64,000 nt of DNA from Bradyrhizobium lablabi (GCF_900141755.1 NZ_LT670844.1:6420501-6484500); one strand, 5' to 3'; counted from the stretch's first letter, positions 16,332 through 26,730 are shown. Program-made: numbers and translations. Notes: generated by a model from the letters alone, not told the origin.

Positions 16332-18140
16332 TCATGCGGTTGCGCTGATCGGCGTCAGCGTCAGCGGCCCGGTCTCGCGATGCTGCAGGCGGAAGAACGA
16401 GGCATAACGGCCGCCGCGGCGCAACAGATCCTCATGCCGCCCGCGCTCGACGATTTCGCCGCCCTCGACCACCAGGATGGCGTCGGCGTGCATGATGGTG
16501 TGCAGGCGATGGGCGATGACGATGGTGGTGCGGTTCTGGCAGAGATGCTCGATCGCCTCCTGCACCTGCTTCTCAGACTCGGAATCAAGCGCCGCAGTCG
16601 CCTCATCGAGCAGGATGATCGGCGCGTTCTTGAGCAGCGCGCGAGCCACCGCGACACGCTGGCGTTGGCCACCGGACAGTTGCGTACCGTGCTCGCCGAC
16701 CGGCGTGTCATAGCCGAGCGGGAAGCTCATGATGAACTCATGCGCGCAGGCCGCCTTCGCGGCCTCGATGATCTCGGCTTCCGTCGCGCCTTCCTTGCCG
16801 AAGGCGATGTTCTCGCGGATGGTGTCGCGGAACAGATAGACATCCTGGCCGACATAGGCGGTCTGCTGGCGCAGCGACCGGCGCGATACCGCGGAGATCG
16901 ATTGGCTGTCGATCAAAATGTCGCCCTGGGTCACTTCATAGAAGCGCAACAGCAGTGCCAGCACCGTCGACTTGCCGCCGCCGGAGGGACCAACCAATGC
17001 CGTGACCTTTCCGGGCTCGGCAACAAAGCTCATGCGGTTGAGCACCGGCTCGTTGGCGCGATAAGCGAAGCTGACATCGCGCAATTCGATCCGCGCATCG
17101 GATAGCTTCAGCGACGGTTTGTCGTCGTCGGATAGTTCGCTGGCGGGACTGTCGACGACTTCCAGGAGCATCCGCGCGCCCACCAGATTGCTGTTCAACT
17201 CGATGTTGAGCCGCGCCAGGCGTTTGGCCGGCTCGGTCGCCAGCAGGAAGGCCGACAGGAAGGAAAAAAACTGCCCAGGCGTTGCGGCCAGCGCCACCAC
17301 GCTATAGCCGCCATAGAGCAGGCCGCCGGCGACCGCGAAGCCGCCGAGCATCTCCATCAGCGGGTTGGAACGGTTGGAAACCCGGGCCATCTTGTTGGCG
17401 TTGCGCTCGACGGCCGCAATGCTGGCGTCGATGCGCTCGCGCATGGTCTGTTCGAGTGTGAACGCCTTGACGGTGCGAATGCCCTGCAGTGATTCCTGCA
17501 TGGTCTCGAGAATGTCGGCGGTACCGGTGAATTGGGTGTAAGCCAATCCCTTGATTCGCTTCACCAGCTTGCGCAGCACCAGCATCGCCGGCGGCGTCAC
17601 TAGCAGTCCCAGCATCGACATGAAGGGATCCTGCATCACCATGACGACGGCGAGGCTGATCAGGAGCAGCAAATCCCGTCCAACCGCGTTGATCAGCGAA
17701 TTGAGAACGTCGGTGATCGATTTCGCGCCCGCCGTCAGCCGGGCCAGAAATTCGGAGGAATGCCGCTCGGAAAAAAATCCGACGCTTTCGTTCATCAGCT
17801 TGGCAAACAGCGCCCGCTGATTATTGGCGAGGATGGCGTTGCTGATCTTGGACAGGATAACGGTGCCCCCGTAGGTCGAAGCACCCTTAATCGCGAACAG
17901 CACGGTGATCACCAGCGACCAGATCACGATGCCACGGACGTTCTTGTCGACATAGGCCTGGTTGATCACCTGGCCGAGCACCCAGGCCGATCCGGCCGTT
18001 GCGCCGGCGGAGACGCCCATCAGCACGAGGGCAAGCAAATAGCGCCGCCAATACGTCACCCCTTGTTCCATGACCAGGCGGCGAATCAGGATCACCGCCC
18101 CGTAGGGGTCGTCAGTAATTTTCTTCGGAAACGGGGCCAT
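16332..18140 (-). CDS. MsbA-type ABC exporter (fused permease and ATPase)
   Basis: 602-residue half-transporter. The N-terminal about 330 residues hold six membrane segments (first WRRYLLALVLMGVSAGATAG). The ATPase has Walker A GPSGGGKST, signature LSGGQRQRVAVARALL, Walker B IILLDEATAALD and H-loop IAHRLHT. Length and layout match MsbA, which flips lipid A-core across the inner membrane as a homodimer, and the gene lies beside lpxO and core genes. Substrate assignment is from context; drug or glycan exporters of the same class look alike. Confidence 0.82.
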   Translation of the reverse strand: MAPFPKKITDDPYGAVILIRRLVMEQGVTYWRRYLLALVLMGVSAGATAGSAWVLGQVINQAYVDKNVRGIVIWSLVITVLFAIKGASTYGGTVILSKISNAILANNQRALFAKLMNESVGFFSERHSSEFLARLTAGAKSITDVLNSLINAVGRDLLLLISLAVVMVMQDPFMSMLGLLVTPPAMLVLRKLVKRIKGLAYTQFTGTADILETMQESLQGIRTVKAFTLEQTMRERIDASIAAVERNANKMARVSNRSNPLMEMLGGFAVAGGLLYGGYSVVALAATPGQFFSFLSAFLLATEPAKRLARLNIELNSNLVGARMLLEVVDSPASELSDDDKPSLKLSDARIELRDVSFAYRANEPVLNRMSFVAEPGKVTALVGPSGGGKSTVLALLLRFYEVTQGDILIDSQSISAVSRRSLRQQTAYVGQDVYLFRDTIRENIAFGKEGATEAEIIEAAKAACAHEFIMSFPLGYDTPVGEHGTQLSGGQRQRVAVARALLKNAPIILLDEATAALDSESEKQVQEAIEHLCQNRTTIVIAHRLHTIMHADAILVVEGGEIVERGRHEDLLRRGGRYASFFRLQHRETGPLTLTPISATA

Positions 18141-18260
18141 CCGCGCTCCATGGACGGCGGTGGGCGGCGAGCCGCCCGCGCGTCAGGTTGATGCGAATGC
18201 CTCCTTGCCCGCTAAATCGCCGTTTTTCAAGCCAAATCAGGGCTTGCGTCGCGCCGGATT

Positions 18261-19274
18261 TTAGGCCGATACCGCGTGCTGCAAGTCGCCATGGCGCTCC
18301 CTGGACAATTTCTCTTCCCATTTGAGCGCATGCGCGGCGATGGTGTCGAGATCGTCATATTGCGGCGTCCAGTCCAGCGTCGAGCGGATGCGGGCGGTAT
18401 CCGCGATCATGGTCATGATATCGCCTGATCGCCGCGGGGCATATTGAACCGCAAAATTGCGCCCGGAGACGCGCCGCACCGCCTCGATGGTTTCCAGCAC
18501 CGAGTAGCCGCGGCCATAGCCGCAATTCAGGGTCACGGACGTGCCGCCGCCGCGCAAATAAGAAAGCGCGGCGCGATGCGCCTGGGTCAGGTCGGTCACA
18601 TGGACGAAATCGCGGATGCAACTTCCGTCCGGCGTCGGGTAATCGGTACCGAACACATCGATCTTGGCACGCTGTCCGGTGGCCGCTTCGACCGCGATTT
18701 TCAACAGATGCGTCGCGCCGACGGTTGCAAGCCCGATGCGCGCGTCCGGGTCTGCCCCCGCGACATTGAAGTAGCGCAGCACGATATAGTTCATGCCGTG
18801 CGCGGAGGCTGTATCATGCAACATGATTTCGGTCATCAGCTTCGACGAACCGTAGGGCGACAGGGGCCGTGTCGGCGCATGTTCGGGAACCGGCACCTGG
18901 TCCGGATTGCCGTAAACCGCTGCCGTCGACGAAAAGATAAAACGGTTGACGCCGCACTTGACTGCCGCGGTCAAGAGGCTGCGCGTGGTCATGGTATTGT
19001 TGCGGTAATAAGCGAGCGGATCGCGCATCGAATCCGGCACCACCACGGAACCCGCGAAGTGGATGATGCTTTCGACACTGTGTGCCGATATCACGCCCTC
19101 GACGAGGTTCTCGTCGGCGGCATCGCCGATGAACAGGGGAACGCCTTCGGGCAGGAATTGGGAAAAGCCGGTCGACAAATTGTCGATCACCACGACGCTT
19201 TCGCTGGCGTCCGTCAGCGCGCGAACCATGTGACTTCCGATATAGCCGGCGCCGCCGGTGACAAGCACGGTCAT
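18261..19274 (-). CDS. galE: UDP-glucose 4-epimerase
   Basis: 337 residues from the ATG at 19274 (an upstream ATG at 19286 would add four residues but has a purine-rich stretch directly abutting it). It is an extended SDR: NAD-binding VTGGAGYIGSH, YxxxK active site in SPYGSSKLMTE, FSSTAAVYG, and the GalE-type YRNNTMTTRSLL and RDFVHVTDLTQAHRAAL. It interconverts UDP-glucose and UDP-galactose, supplying galactose for LPS or exopolysaccharide. The gene is upstream of the MsbA-like gene on the same strand (120-nt gap). Confidence 0.92.
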   Translation of the reverse strand: MTVLVTGGAGYIGSHMVRALTDASESVVVIDNLSTGFSQFLPEGVPLFIGDAADENLVEGVISAHSVESIIHFAGSVVVPDSMRDPLAYYRNNTMTTRSLLTAAVKCGVNRFIFSSTAAVYGNPDQVPVPEHAPTRPLSPYGSSKLMTEIMLHDTASAHGMNYIVLRYFNVAGADPDARIGLATVGATHLLKIAVEAATGQRAKIDVFGTDYPTPDGSCIRDFVHVTDLTQAHRAALSYLRGGGTSVTLNCGYGRGYSVLETIEAVRRVSGRNFAVQYAPRRSGDIMTMIADTARIRSTLDWTPQYDDLDTIAAHALKWEEKLSRERHGDLQHAVSA

Positions 19275-19402
19275 GAGTTCACCCATCTCCCTCTCATGTA
19301 GGCGATGCTATCGGGGGCGCGGTGAAGAGTGGGTTTCGGCGCAAGCGAACTGGCCACTATGCTTAATGTTGCGTATAGGAATCCCGCGAAACGGAGTTTT
19401 GC

Positions 19403-20428
19403 GTGGACAATCTGCAACTGATCGTGCCGAATCTGCACAGGCGCTATTCGGGCGTCACCGCGACGAACCGCATGGTGGCTCCGAAACTTGCAAAGATGTT
19501 CCCCGCCGCATGGCTCGGCCCCGATGCACCCGGCGGCATCGCGCCAATGCGGCTTGCGGATCTCCTGAAATTATGGCGGCGCGGCACGCCCGTGATCTGG
19601 CATGCGCGGCGCAACAACGAGATGATCGCGGGCGTCGTGCTGCGCTTCCTCGGCTGGCCGCTAAAACTGGTGTTCACCTCGGCGGCGCAGCGGCACCACA
19701 CCTGGATCACGCGATGGCTGATCCGAAGGATGGACGCGATCATCGCCACCAGCGACATCTCGGCCTCGTTTCTTAAAGTGCAAGCAACCGTAATTCCGCA
19801 CGGCGTCGATACCGACACTTACGCGCCACCCGCCAATCGCGCCGCGGCGTTCGCCGAAGCTGTGTTGCCGGGCCGCTACGCCGTCGGCTGCTTTGGGCGG
19901 GTGCGCGCGCAGAAGGGCAGCGACGTCTTTGTCGAGGCGATGTGCCGGCTGTTGCCGCGCTATCCCGATTTCACCGCCGTCATGGTCGGCGCGATCACGC
20001 CGGAGCAGATGCCTTTTGCGAATGATCTGAAAAAAAGAATCGCTGCCGCGGGTCTCCAATCGCGCATCGTTATCACCGGCGAGGTTGAGATCGAGGCGGT
20101 GCAGCGCTGGTACCGGCGGCTGACGATATACGCCTTCACCTCGCGCAACGAGGGTTTTGGATTGACGCTGATCGAGGCGATGTCGGTGGGTGCGGCGCTG
20201 GTGGCCTCGCGCGCGGGCGCCGCCGAACTCGTGGTCGAAGACGGTGTTACCGGCGTACTGACGCCGCCGGGCGATGTGGATGCGCTGGTGGCGGCGCTGG
20301 AGCCGCTGATGCGCGATCCGGCAGCGGCGAGCGCGATGGGCGAACGCGGCCGCGCGCGGGTTCTGGAAAAGTTCAGCCTGGACGCGGAAGCTGGCCGAAT
20401 AGCCGAAGTCTATCGCAGGCTCGTCTGA
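19403..20428 (+). CDS. lpcC: LpcC-like GT4 glycosyltransferase of the LPS core
   Basis: 341 residues from a GTG start with ACGGAG upstream. It is a GT-B fold GT4 enzyme: the C-terminal half has GCFGRVRAQKGSDVFVEAM, the E-x7-E-like SRNEGFGLTLIEAMSVG (nucleotide-sugar binding) and AGAAELVVEDGVTG. The N-terminus NLQLIVPNLHRRYSGVTATN resembles LpcC, the rhizobial core mannosyltransferase. Heptose pathway genes sit alongside. The donor sugar cannot be read from sequence. Its end overlaps convergent gmhB by 19 nt. Confidence 0.78.
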   Translation: MDNLQLIVPNLHRRYSGVTATNRMVAPKLAKMFPAAWLGPDAPGGIAPMRLADLLKLWRRGTPVIWHARRNNEMIAGVVLRFLGWPLKLVFTSAAQRHHTWITRWLIRRMDAIIATSDISASFLKVQATVIPHGVDTDTYAPPANRAAAFAEAVLPGRYAVGCFGRVRAQKGSDVFVEAMCRLLPRYPDFTAVMVGAITPEQMPFANDLKKRIAAAGLQSRIVITGEVEIEAVQRWYRRLTIYAFTSRNEGFGLTLIEAMSVGAALVASRAGAAELVVEDGVTGVLTPPGDVDALVAALEPLMRDPAAASAMGERGRARVLEKFSLDAEAGRIAEVYRRLV

Positions 20429-20952
20429 GCCATCACCGCGGCGACAAACGCGTCGAGGTCGCCGCCTTCGAACAGAAAGCCGGGGAGGCCTGCGGCTTCC
20501 GCCGCCTCGATATCGGTCGGGCGGTCGCCAATGACAAAACTGCCTTCGTGCCGGACCGGCCAGTGCGCCATCAAATCGAGGATCATGCCGGGGCTCGGCT
20601 TGCGCCAATGGTGATCCTCGAGGTAGCCCGCGACCGTCCCGTCGGGATGATGCGGGCAGTATCTGATGTCGTCGACGACGGCACCTTGGGCAGCGAGTTC
20701 GGCGCGCATCCAGTCGTGCAGGGTGTTGAGTTCGTCTTCGGTGAAGAAACCGCGTGCCACGCCGGATTGGTTGGTGAAGAAGAACACAAGATATCCGGCC
20801 GCGTTGAGCCTGCGGATCGCCTTTGCCGCATTCGGCATCCAGCGAATCCGCTGCCGCGTGCCCATGTAGCCGTCGTCGTGATTGACGACCCCGTCACGGT
20901 CGAGGAACGCGGCAGGCTTCGGCGCGGAGCGGGCGGAAGCGATGCCGCTCAT
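20410..20952 (-). CDS. gmhB: D-glycero-D-manno-heptose 1,7-bisphosphate 7-phosphatase
   Basis: 180-residue HAD phosphatase, typical GmhB size. It has the nucleophile motif FLDRDGVVNHDDGYMG, FFTNQSGVARGFFTEDE, CPHHPDGTV (zinc-binding region), RKPSPGMI and VIGDRPTDIEAAEAAG. It removes the 7-phosphate in ADP-heptose synthesis. It overlaps gmhA by 4 nt (ATGA) and so is the second gene of a gmhA-gmhB pair. Confidence 0.92.
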   Translation of the reverse strand: MSGIASARSAPKPAAFLDRDGVVNHDDGYMGTRQRIRWMPNAAKAIRRLNAAGYLVFFFTNQSGVARGFFTEDELNTLHDWMRAELAAQGAVVDDIRYCPHHPDGTVAGYLEDHHWRKPSPGMILDLMAHWPVRHEGSFVIGDRPTDIEAAEAAGLPGFLFEGGDLDAFVAAVMAQTSLR

Positions 20953-21551
20953 TTTTTCGCGGCCCCGCGCATCAACGTCTGCTCGATCTCGTCGCAGATA
21001 CCGTGCGCCACCGCGAGATGAATTTGCTGGATCACCGGCGTGTCGTCGCTGGGCGCGACCAGCAGATGATCGCAGAGCGCGCCGAGGGTTTTGCCCTTGG
21101 TTCCGGTGAAGCCGACGGTGATTAGTCCGCGCTCGCGCGCGACACGCAACGCCGCCAGAATGTTCGGCGAGCGTCCCGAGGTGGATAACGCCAGCAGCAC
21201 ATCGCCGCGCTGGCCGAGACCGTCAACCTGCCGCGCGAACATCTGCTCAAAGCCGTAATCGTTGGCAATGGATGTCAACGCGGAGGTGTCGGTGGTCAGC
21301 GCGATTGCGGCATAAGCCGGCCGGTCCTGCTTGTAGCGGCCGACGATTTCGGCGGCGATATGCTGGGCATCTGCGGCGCTGCCGCCATTGCCGATGATCA
21401 GGAGCTTGTTGCCCGCGCGCAGCGCGGCGATGATGATCTCAGCGGTCTTGCGCGCGGCGGCGAGCAGCGCCGCATCCTGCGTCGCGCGCTCAAGCGCGGC
21501 GAGCGATTGACTTAGGTGGGCTCCGATCAGGTCTTTGGAATCGCGGTTCAA
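20949..21551 (-). CDS. gmhA: Sedoheptulose 7-phosphate isomerase
   Basis: 200-residue SIS-domain protein. IGNGGSAADAQHIAAEIVGR and LALSTSGRSPNI bind the sugar phosphate, and the C-terminal QQIHLAVAHGICDEIE carries the active-site His. It makes D-glycero-D-manno-heptose 7-phosphate, the first heptose step. The start is a TTG at 21551, with no convincing ribosome site seen. It follows waaF after a 96-nt gap that holds a small triple repeat and is coupled to gmhB downstream. Confidence 0.93.
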   Translation of the reverse strand: MNRDSKDLIGAHLSQSLAALERATQDAALLAAARKTAEIIIAALRAGNKLLIIGNGGSAADAQHIAAEIVGRYKQDRPAYAAIALTTDTSALTSIANDYGFEQMFARQVDGLGQRGDVLLALSTSGRSPNILAALRVARERGLITVGFTGTKGKTLGALCDHLLVAPSDDTPVIQQIHLAVAHGICDEIEQTLMRGAAKK

Positions 21552-21604
21552 GTCGCACCGTCCAGGTTGCAGCCATCTCTGGTAATGAGCGCGCGGCGGC
21601 GGCG

Positions 21605-21649
21605 CAAGGTCGCAAAATTCAAGCTCGCGAAATCCAGGCCCGCAAAATC
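21605..21649. repeat. Three imperfect 15-nt tandem repeats between waaF and gmhA
   Basis: On the plus strand the units are CAAGGTCGCAAAATT (21605-21619), CAAGCTCGCGAAATC (21620-21634) and CAGGCCCGCAAAATC (21635-21649). The last unit runs into the waaF stop codon. Such a slippage-prone tract could vary in copy number; no function is apparent. Confidence 0.7.
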
Positions 21650-22718
21650 AATGCGCAACGCGAGCTCCGGTCTCCGCCAGCACGCGCCCGACGGTCTCGA
21701 CCACATCGGATGCAGGGATGTCCCGCATGCAGCGATGGTCATTCATGGTGCAGACCGGCCGGTGGCAGGGTTGGCACGGGACCATGGTTTTGGTCTGCAC
21801 GGTCGCAGCAAGGCCGTTCAGCGGCGCCCAGTGATACGGGCTGGTGGGACCGAAAATGCCCATGGTCGGCGTTCCCAGGGCGGCTGCGATATGCATCAGG
21901 CCGGAATCGTTTGAGATCGCGACGTCAGCCGCTGCCATCGCCAGAATGCCATTGCGCAGGTCGGCACCCGTAAGGTCGCGTACGCGTGGTCCGCCCGCGG
22001 CAACGATTTCCGCGGCCAGCGCCTTTTCGCCGGGCCCGCCCACCACCCAGACATCCAGGCCCTGCTCGGCCAGAAGGCGCGCGGCCTGTGGATAATGGGT
22101 CCAGCGCTTGGAGGCGCCGACCGAGCCCGGGGCGAGCGCCACCGCGGTTCCCGTGCCCAGCCCGTTCGCCTGCCGCCATCGGGCCACCTCCTCGGCGGGA
22201 ACATTGAGCTGCGGCACCGGCCATTCCGGCGGCAAGGGCGCCCCGTCCGGGAGCGCCAGGGCGGCGTTTTTGTCGATGAAGCGGGGCAGGGCCTTTTCGC
22301 CCCAGCGCCATCGGTTGAGCAGCCCGAACCTGAATTCGCCGACAAACCCTACCCGTTCCGGAATACCGGCCAGCGCCGGCGCTATGGCCGATTTCCAGGT
22401 TCGGGGCAGCACCAGCGCCGTGCCGTAGCTCCTCGCCCTCAGCTGCGCCGCCAGGCCCGATTGCTTGGCCACCGCAAGCCGGCTGCGGGGCAGGTCCCAG
22501 ACGATGCCCGCCCGCACGCCGGGCATATAATCGACCAGCGGCGCGCAGAGCGAGGTCACCAGCAGATCGACCGGCCGGTTGGGCCAGCGCTGCTTCAGGA
22601 CCCGCACGACGCTATGCCCGCGCACGAAGTCGCCGATCCACATGTAGGGGATAATCAGGACCGGCCGGGTATCCGCCAAGTCCTCCATCGTCAGCATATG
22701 GTCTGAATATGTGTTCAT
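21648..22718 (-). CDS. waaF: ADP-heptose:LPS heptosyltransferase (WaaF/RfaF type, GT9)
   Basis: 356-residue GT9 enzyme. Characteristic stretches are IPYMWIGDFVRGHSVVRVLKQRWP at the start, ALAPGSVGASKRW (nucleotide binding), SNDSGLMHIAAALGTPTMGIFGPTSPYHWAPL and a Cys-rich CQPCHRPVCTMNDHRCM near the end as in WaaF. It adds the second heptose to the LPS inner core on the cytoplasmic face. No WaaC or Kdo transferase is in the window. Start codon is not certain; in-frame ATGs at 22697 and 22688 are alternatives. Confidence 0.88.
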   Translation of the reverse strand: MNTYSDHMLTMEDLADTRPVLIIPYMWIGDFVRGHSVVRVLKQRWPNRPVDLLVTSLCAPLVDYMPGVRAGIVWDLPRSRLAVAKQSGLAAQLRARSYGTALVLPRTWKSAIAPALAGIPERVGFVGEFRFGLLNRWRWGEKALPRFIDKNAALALPDGAPLPPEWPVPQLNVPAEEVARWRQANGLGTGTAVALAPGSVGASKRWTHYPQAARLLAEQGLDVWVVGGPGEKALAAEIVAAGGPRVRDLTGADLRNGILAMAAADVAISNDSGLMHIAAALGTPTMGIFGPTSPYHWAPLNGLAATVQTKTMVPCQPCHRPVCTMNDHRCMRDIPASDVVETVGRVLAETGARVAH

Positions 22719-22882
22719 GTCTTGGAGATTTAGTCGCGGGTTTTTATCAAACCTGTCGGTAACCGCTCCTCACGGCGGGGTAAAGCGACCTGATGGGTCG
22801 CGCCCCTTCACCACGCTCGCTTACCCAAGTTGCCTGCCGGACAGGACTAGGGCAAAGCTGGCTTTCCATATCAAGGGCAGGG

Positions 22883-23869
22883 ATGCGAATGTTGCTGGTG
22901 ACCGGTGGCGCCGGTTTTATCGGATCGAACGTCGTGGCCGCGTTGAACGACGCCGGCCGGGCTGACGTCGTGGTCTGCGACATGCTCGGCGATGACGGCA
23001 AATGGCGCAATCTCGCCAAGCGCCAGCTCGCCGACATCGTGCCGCCGGCGGAGTTGCCGGCTTGGCTGAGCGGCCGCAAGCTCGACGCCATCCTCCATCT
23101 CGGCGCCATTTCAGAGACCACCGCGACCGACGGCGATCTCGTGATCGAGACCAATTTTCGACTTTCGATGCGGCTGGTCGACTGGTGCACGGCGAACGCG
23201 ACGCCGTTCATCTACGCCTCATCGGCGTCGACCTATGGCGACGGCGCGCTAGGGTTTCGCGACGACCCCTCGGTCGACGCGCTGAAGAAGTTGCGGCCGA
23301 TGAATCTCTATGGCTGGAGCAAGCATCTGTTCGACCTGGCGGTGGCCGAGCGCGCGGCGCGCGGCGACAAGCTGCCGCCGCAATGGGCCGGCCTGAAATT
23401 CTTCAACGTGTTCGGCCCCAATGAATATCACAAGGGCACGATGATGAGCGTGCTGGCGCGCCGCTTCGACGACATCAAGGCGGGCCGCCCGGTGCAGCTG
23501 TTCAAGTCGCATCGCGACGGCATCGCCGACGGCGATCAGCGGCGCGACTTCATCTATGTCGACGATGTGGTGCGGGTGATGATGTGGCTGTTGGCAACGC
23601 CTTCGGTGAGCGGCATCTTCAATGTCGGCACCGGCAAGGCGCGCAGTTTTAGGGATTTGATGCTCGCGGCCTATGGCGCGCTCGGCCAGGCTCCAAATAT
23701 CCAGTATGTCGATATGCCCGAGCAAATTCGCGGCAGCTACCAGTATTTTACCCAAAGCGAGGTCGATCGGCTGCGGCGCGCCGGTTACAATGGCGGTTTC
23801 ACCGCGCTGGAAGATGCGGTCGGTGCTTACGTCAAGGGTTTCCTCGATCGCGCCGATCGTTTTCGCTGA
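22883..23869 (+). CDS. hldD: ADP-L-glycero-D-manno-heptose 6-epimerase
   Basis: 328 residues from ATG 22883 (AGGGCAGGG precedes it; ATG 22889 is an alternative). SDR epimerase: [25 protein letters not shown], YxxxK in [11 protein letters not shown], and the HldD-type [21 protein letters not shown] and [14 protein letters not shown]. It makes the final epimer of the heptose donor. It stands 23 nt before hldE and divergent from waaF, so the heptose pathway is complete in this region (gmhA, hldE, gmhB, hldD). Confidence 0.94.
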   Translation: MRMLLVTGGAGFIGSNVVAALNDAGRADVVVCDMLGDDGKWRNLAKRQLADIVPPAELPAWLSGRKLDAILHLGAISETTATDGDLVIETNFRLSMRLVDWCTANATPFIYASSASTYGDGALGFRDDPSVDALKKLRPMNLYGWSKHLFDLAVAERAARGDKLPPQWAGLKFFNVFGPNEYHKGTMMSVLARRFDDIKAGRPVQLFKSHRDGIADGDQRRDFIYVDDVVRVMMWLLATPSVSGIFNVGTGKARSFRDLMLAAYGALGQAPNIQYVDMPEQIRGSYQYFTQSEVDRLRRAGYNGGFTALEDAVGAYVKGFLDRADRFR

Positions 23870-23892
23870 CGCGCAACAACCGACGAGAACAG

Positions 23893-25365
23893 ATGTTCGA
23901 TTTTGACGCCCTCGCGCATTCGATTGTCAGCCAGACCGTGCTCTGCGTCGGCGACCTCATGCTCGACGAATTCGTCTATGGCGAGGTGTCGCGGATTTCG
24001 CCGGAGGCGCCTGCGCCGGTGATCGCGGTGCAACGCAGCGAGACCAATATCGGCGGCGCCGGCAATGTCGCGCGCAATATCGCCTCGCTCGGCGCGCGCT
24101 GCATTTTTGTCGGGCTGATCGGCGAGGACGAGGCGGGGACGAAACTGAAGGCGCAGCTTTCGCAACAAAGCCTGATCGAAAGCGTGCTGGTTTGCGATGC
24201 CGCGCGGCCGACGACGCGAAAGGTGCGTTTTGTCTCCGAGCATTTCTCGACCCACATGCTGCGGGCGGATTGGGAAGTGGCGGCGCCTGCTGCCGCTGAT
24301 ATCGAACAGAAACTGATCGACGCCATCCTGCCGCAGCTCGCCCGCGCCGATATCGTGTTGCTGTCCGACTATGCCAAGGGCGCGCTGACGGCGCGCGTAA
24401 TCCGCAACGTCATCGACACCGCGCGAAAACTCGGCAAGCGTGTGATCGTCGATCCCAAAAGCGCCAATTTTGCTATTTACCGCGGCGCCACGCTGCTCAC
24501 CCCCAATCGCAAGGAGTTTGCGGAAGCGACCCGCAGCCGCGCCGACACCGAAGCGAGCATCGCGGAAGCAGCGCAGGACGCGATGCAGCTTGCTGATTGC
24601 GAGGCCATGCTGGTAACCCAAAGCGAGCACGGCATGACCCTGGTAACGCGCAAGGGCGAGGCCATCCATGTGCCGGCCCATCCGGTCAAGGTCCGTGATG
24701 TCTCGGGCGCGGGCGATACGGTTGCCGCGGTGCTTGCGGTGACGCTGGCGGCGGGGGCCGATTGGGAGACGGCGCTACGAATGGCGAACGCGGCGGCCGC
24801 GGTCGCCGTCAGCAAGAAAGGCACGGCGATCGTGACATCTGCGGAATTGCGGCGAAAAATCCTGCCGCACGCGTTCCTCGCGGCGGAGGAGAAAATTATT
24901 GCGGCGGGCAGCGACCTCGACGCGCGTCTTCAGGATTGGCGCAAACAGGGACTGCGGATCGGATTCACCAATGGCTGTTTTGACATTTTGCATCCCGGCC
25001 ACGTCAAGGTCCTGACCGCCGCGCGCGGCGCCTGCGACCGGCTGATCGTCGGCCTGAACAGCGACGCCTCGACCAAGCGGCTGAAGGGCGAGGGACGTCC
25101 GGTCCAGGACGAACGGGCGCGCGCGGAAGTGCTGGCGGCGCTGGAGGCAGTCGATCTCGTCGTGATCTTCGAAGAGGACACGCCGATCCAATTGATCACC
25201 GCGATCAAGCCGAGCGTGCTGGTAAAGGGCGGAGATTATACCCGCGAACAGGTGGTCGGTCATGAGATCGTCGAGGCTTTTGGCGGCGAGGTGCTGCTGG
25301 TCGACGTGCTGCCCGGCTTCAGCACGACCTCGCTCGTCAACCGCGCGCGCGGAGGCAAGGCGTGA
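23893..25365 (+). CDS. hldE: Bifunctional heptose 7-phosphate kinase / heptose 1-phosphate adenylyltransferase
   Basis: 490 residues, the fused form. The kinase domain (about 1-320) is PfkB-like: [34 protein letters not shown] and the catalytic [12 protein letters not shown]. The adenylyltransferase (about 345-490) has [16 protein letters not shown] (HxGH) and the [13 protein letters not shown] segment. It makes ADP-heptose with GmhB acting between its two steps. It overlaps the next gene, waaL-like, by 4 nt, so hldD-hldE-waaL form an operon. Confidence 0.95.
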   Translation: MFDFDALAHSIVSQTVLCVGDLMLDEFVYGEVSRISPEAPAPVIAVQRSETNIGGAGNVARNIASLGARCIFVGLIGEDEAGTKLKAQLSQQSLIESVLVCDAARPTTRKVRFVSEHFSTHMLRADWEVAAPAAADIEQKLIDAILPQLARADIVLLSDYAKGALTARVIRNVIDTARKLGKRVIVDPKSANFAIYRGATLLTPNRKEFAEATRSRADTEASIAEAAQDAMQLADCEAMLVTQSEHGMTLVTRKGEAIHVPAHPVKVRDVSGAGDTVAAVLAVTLAAGADWETALRMANAAAAVAVSKKGTAIVTSAELRRKILPHAFLAAEEKIIAAGSDLDARLQDWRKQGLRIGFTNGCFDILHPGHVKVLTAARGACDRLIVGLNSDASTKRLKGEGRPVQDERARAEVLAALEAVDLVVIFEEDTPIQLITAIKPSVLVKGGDYTREQVVGHEIVEAFGGEVLLVDVLPGFSTTSLVNRARGGKA

Positions 25366-26648
25366 CCGCGGCGGCGAGCGAGTCGCGGCCGGCGCCGTTG
25401 TGGCGGCTTTGGCGCGATCCGGCCACCTGGGTGACCACGGCCGATATCCTTGTCATTTTGATCGCCGTGTCGCTGCCCTGGTCGACGTCGCTGGTCGGGA
25501 TTTTAGGGGTCGCATTCCTGGCGACGATGGCGCCGTTCCTCGACGTCAGGGCGTTCCTGCAATCGCTGAAGCGGCCGATCTGCGCGCTGCCGATCGCGCT
25601 GTTCGCGCTCGCCTTGATCGGAACGCTGTGGTCGAACGCGCCATGGGGCGCGCGGCTATATGCGGTCAGTCCGGCCGCAAAACTTCTGGTGCTGCCGCTG
25701 CTGCTCTATCATTTTGAACGCTCAGTGCGTGGCGCGCAGGTGTTCATCGCCTTTCTGGTATCCTGCACGCTGCTGATGGTGATGTCCTGGATCGTCGCGT
25801 TCGATCCCGGCCTGACGCTGAAGTCAGCGGGGGATACCGAACGGGGCATCTTCGTCAAGAACTACATCGACCAAAGCCAGGAATTTGCGCTGTGCGCGGT
25901 GGCGCTTGCCTATCCGGTTGTCACGCTGCTGCGGGCGAAACGAATTTGGCTGGCGGTGTTGCTCACTGCGGTTGCGTTGAGCTTCGTCGTCAACATGTCG
26001 TTCGTCATCGTGTCACGGACCGCACTTGTCACCATCCCGGTCTTGCTCGCGGTGTTTGCGCTGCTGCATTTGAAATGGCGAAGCATCGCCATCATTGTTT
26101 GCGCGGCGATTGCGTTCGCCGCGGTTGCATGGGTGACGTCGCCGCAATTGCGCTGGACGGCGGAGACCTTCTTACGGGATTACCGGCTATACAAGGAGCG
26201 CAATATTCCCACCTCGATCGGCAACCGACTGGAATTCTGGCAAAAGTCGCTGCGGTTTTTTGGCGAGGCTCCGATCTTCGGGCACGGCTCGGGATCGACC
26301 CGCGGCCTGTTCGAGCAGGCCGCCGTTGGCCAGGTTGGTGCTGCCGCCGAGGTTATCGGCAATCCGCACAACCAAACGCTTTATGTCGCCATCCAGTGGG
26401 GCTTGATCGGCATCGTCGTGTTGTACGCGATGTGGTGGCGGCATCTGATGCTGTTCCGCGGCGAGAGTTTGGAAAGCTGGATCGGATTGCTGATCGTGGT
26501 GCAAAATATCTTCACCTCGCTGTTCAATTCCCACATATTCGATTTCCACGAGGGCTGGATGTATGTTCTCGGCGTGGGCATCGCCGGCGGCATGGTGCTG
26601 GGGACAGGTTCGCGCGAAGCGGCGTCGGAATTTCGAACCAAGTCATGA
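25362..26648 (+). CDS. waaL: O-antigen ligase family membrane protein
   Basis: 428 residues with about ten membrane helices, starting at a GTG that overlaps the hldE stop. The large loop around residue 275-350 has the Wzy_C/ligase pattern: [25 protein letters not shown] and later a conserved His in [15 protein letters not shown]. WaaL joins undecaprenyl-linked O-antigen to lipid A-core in the periplasm. Placement in the heptose operon favours ligase over polymerase; the two activities are hard to distinguish by sequence. Confidence 0.75.
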   Translation: MTAAASESRPAPLWRLWRDPATWVTTADILVILIAVSLPWSTSLVGILGVAFLATMAPFLDVRAFLQSLKRPICALPIALFALALIGTLWSNAPWGARLYAVSPAAKLLVLPLLLYHFERSVRGAQVFIAFLVSCTLLMVMSWIVAFDPGLTLKSAGDTERGIFVKNYIDQSQEFALCAVALAYPVVTLLRAKRIWLAVLLTAVALSFVVNMSFVIVSRTALVTIPVLLAVFALLHLKWRSIAIIVCAAIAFAAVAWVTSPQLRWTAETFLRDYRLYKERNIPTSIGNRLEFWQKSLRFFGEAPIFGHGSGSTRGLFEQAAVGQVGAAAEVIGNPHNQTLYVAIQWGLIGIVVLYAMWWRHLMLFRGESLESWIGLLIVVQNIFTSLFNSHIFDFHEGWMYVLGVGIAGGMVLGTGSREAASEFRTKS

Positions 26649-26655
26649 CGGCTGG

Positions 26656-26717
26656 CATCTCCCGGGGAGATGGGCTATCAGCAGCCTCGCAACGGCCCAG
26701 CCCCGATCTGATTTTTT
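26656..26717 (+). terminator. Terminator- or attenuator-like hairpins between waaL and the WbpM-type gene
   Basis: CATCTCC (26656-26662) pairs with GGAGATG (26666-26672). Next a GGGCT (26672-26676) can pair with AGCCC (26699-26703), followed after 8 nt by TTTTTT (26712-26717). The following gene starts at 26731 on the same strand. It may end or attenuate waaL transcripts before the dehydratase gene. Confidence 0.45.
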
Positions 26718-26730
26718 AGCGGTCAGCGAA

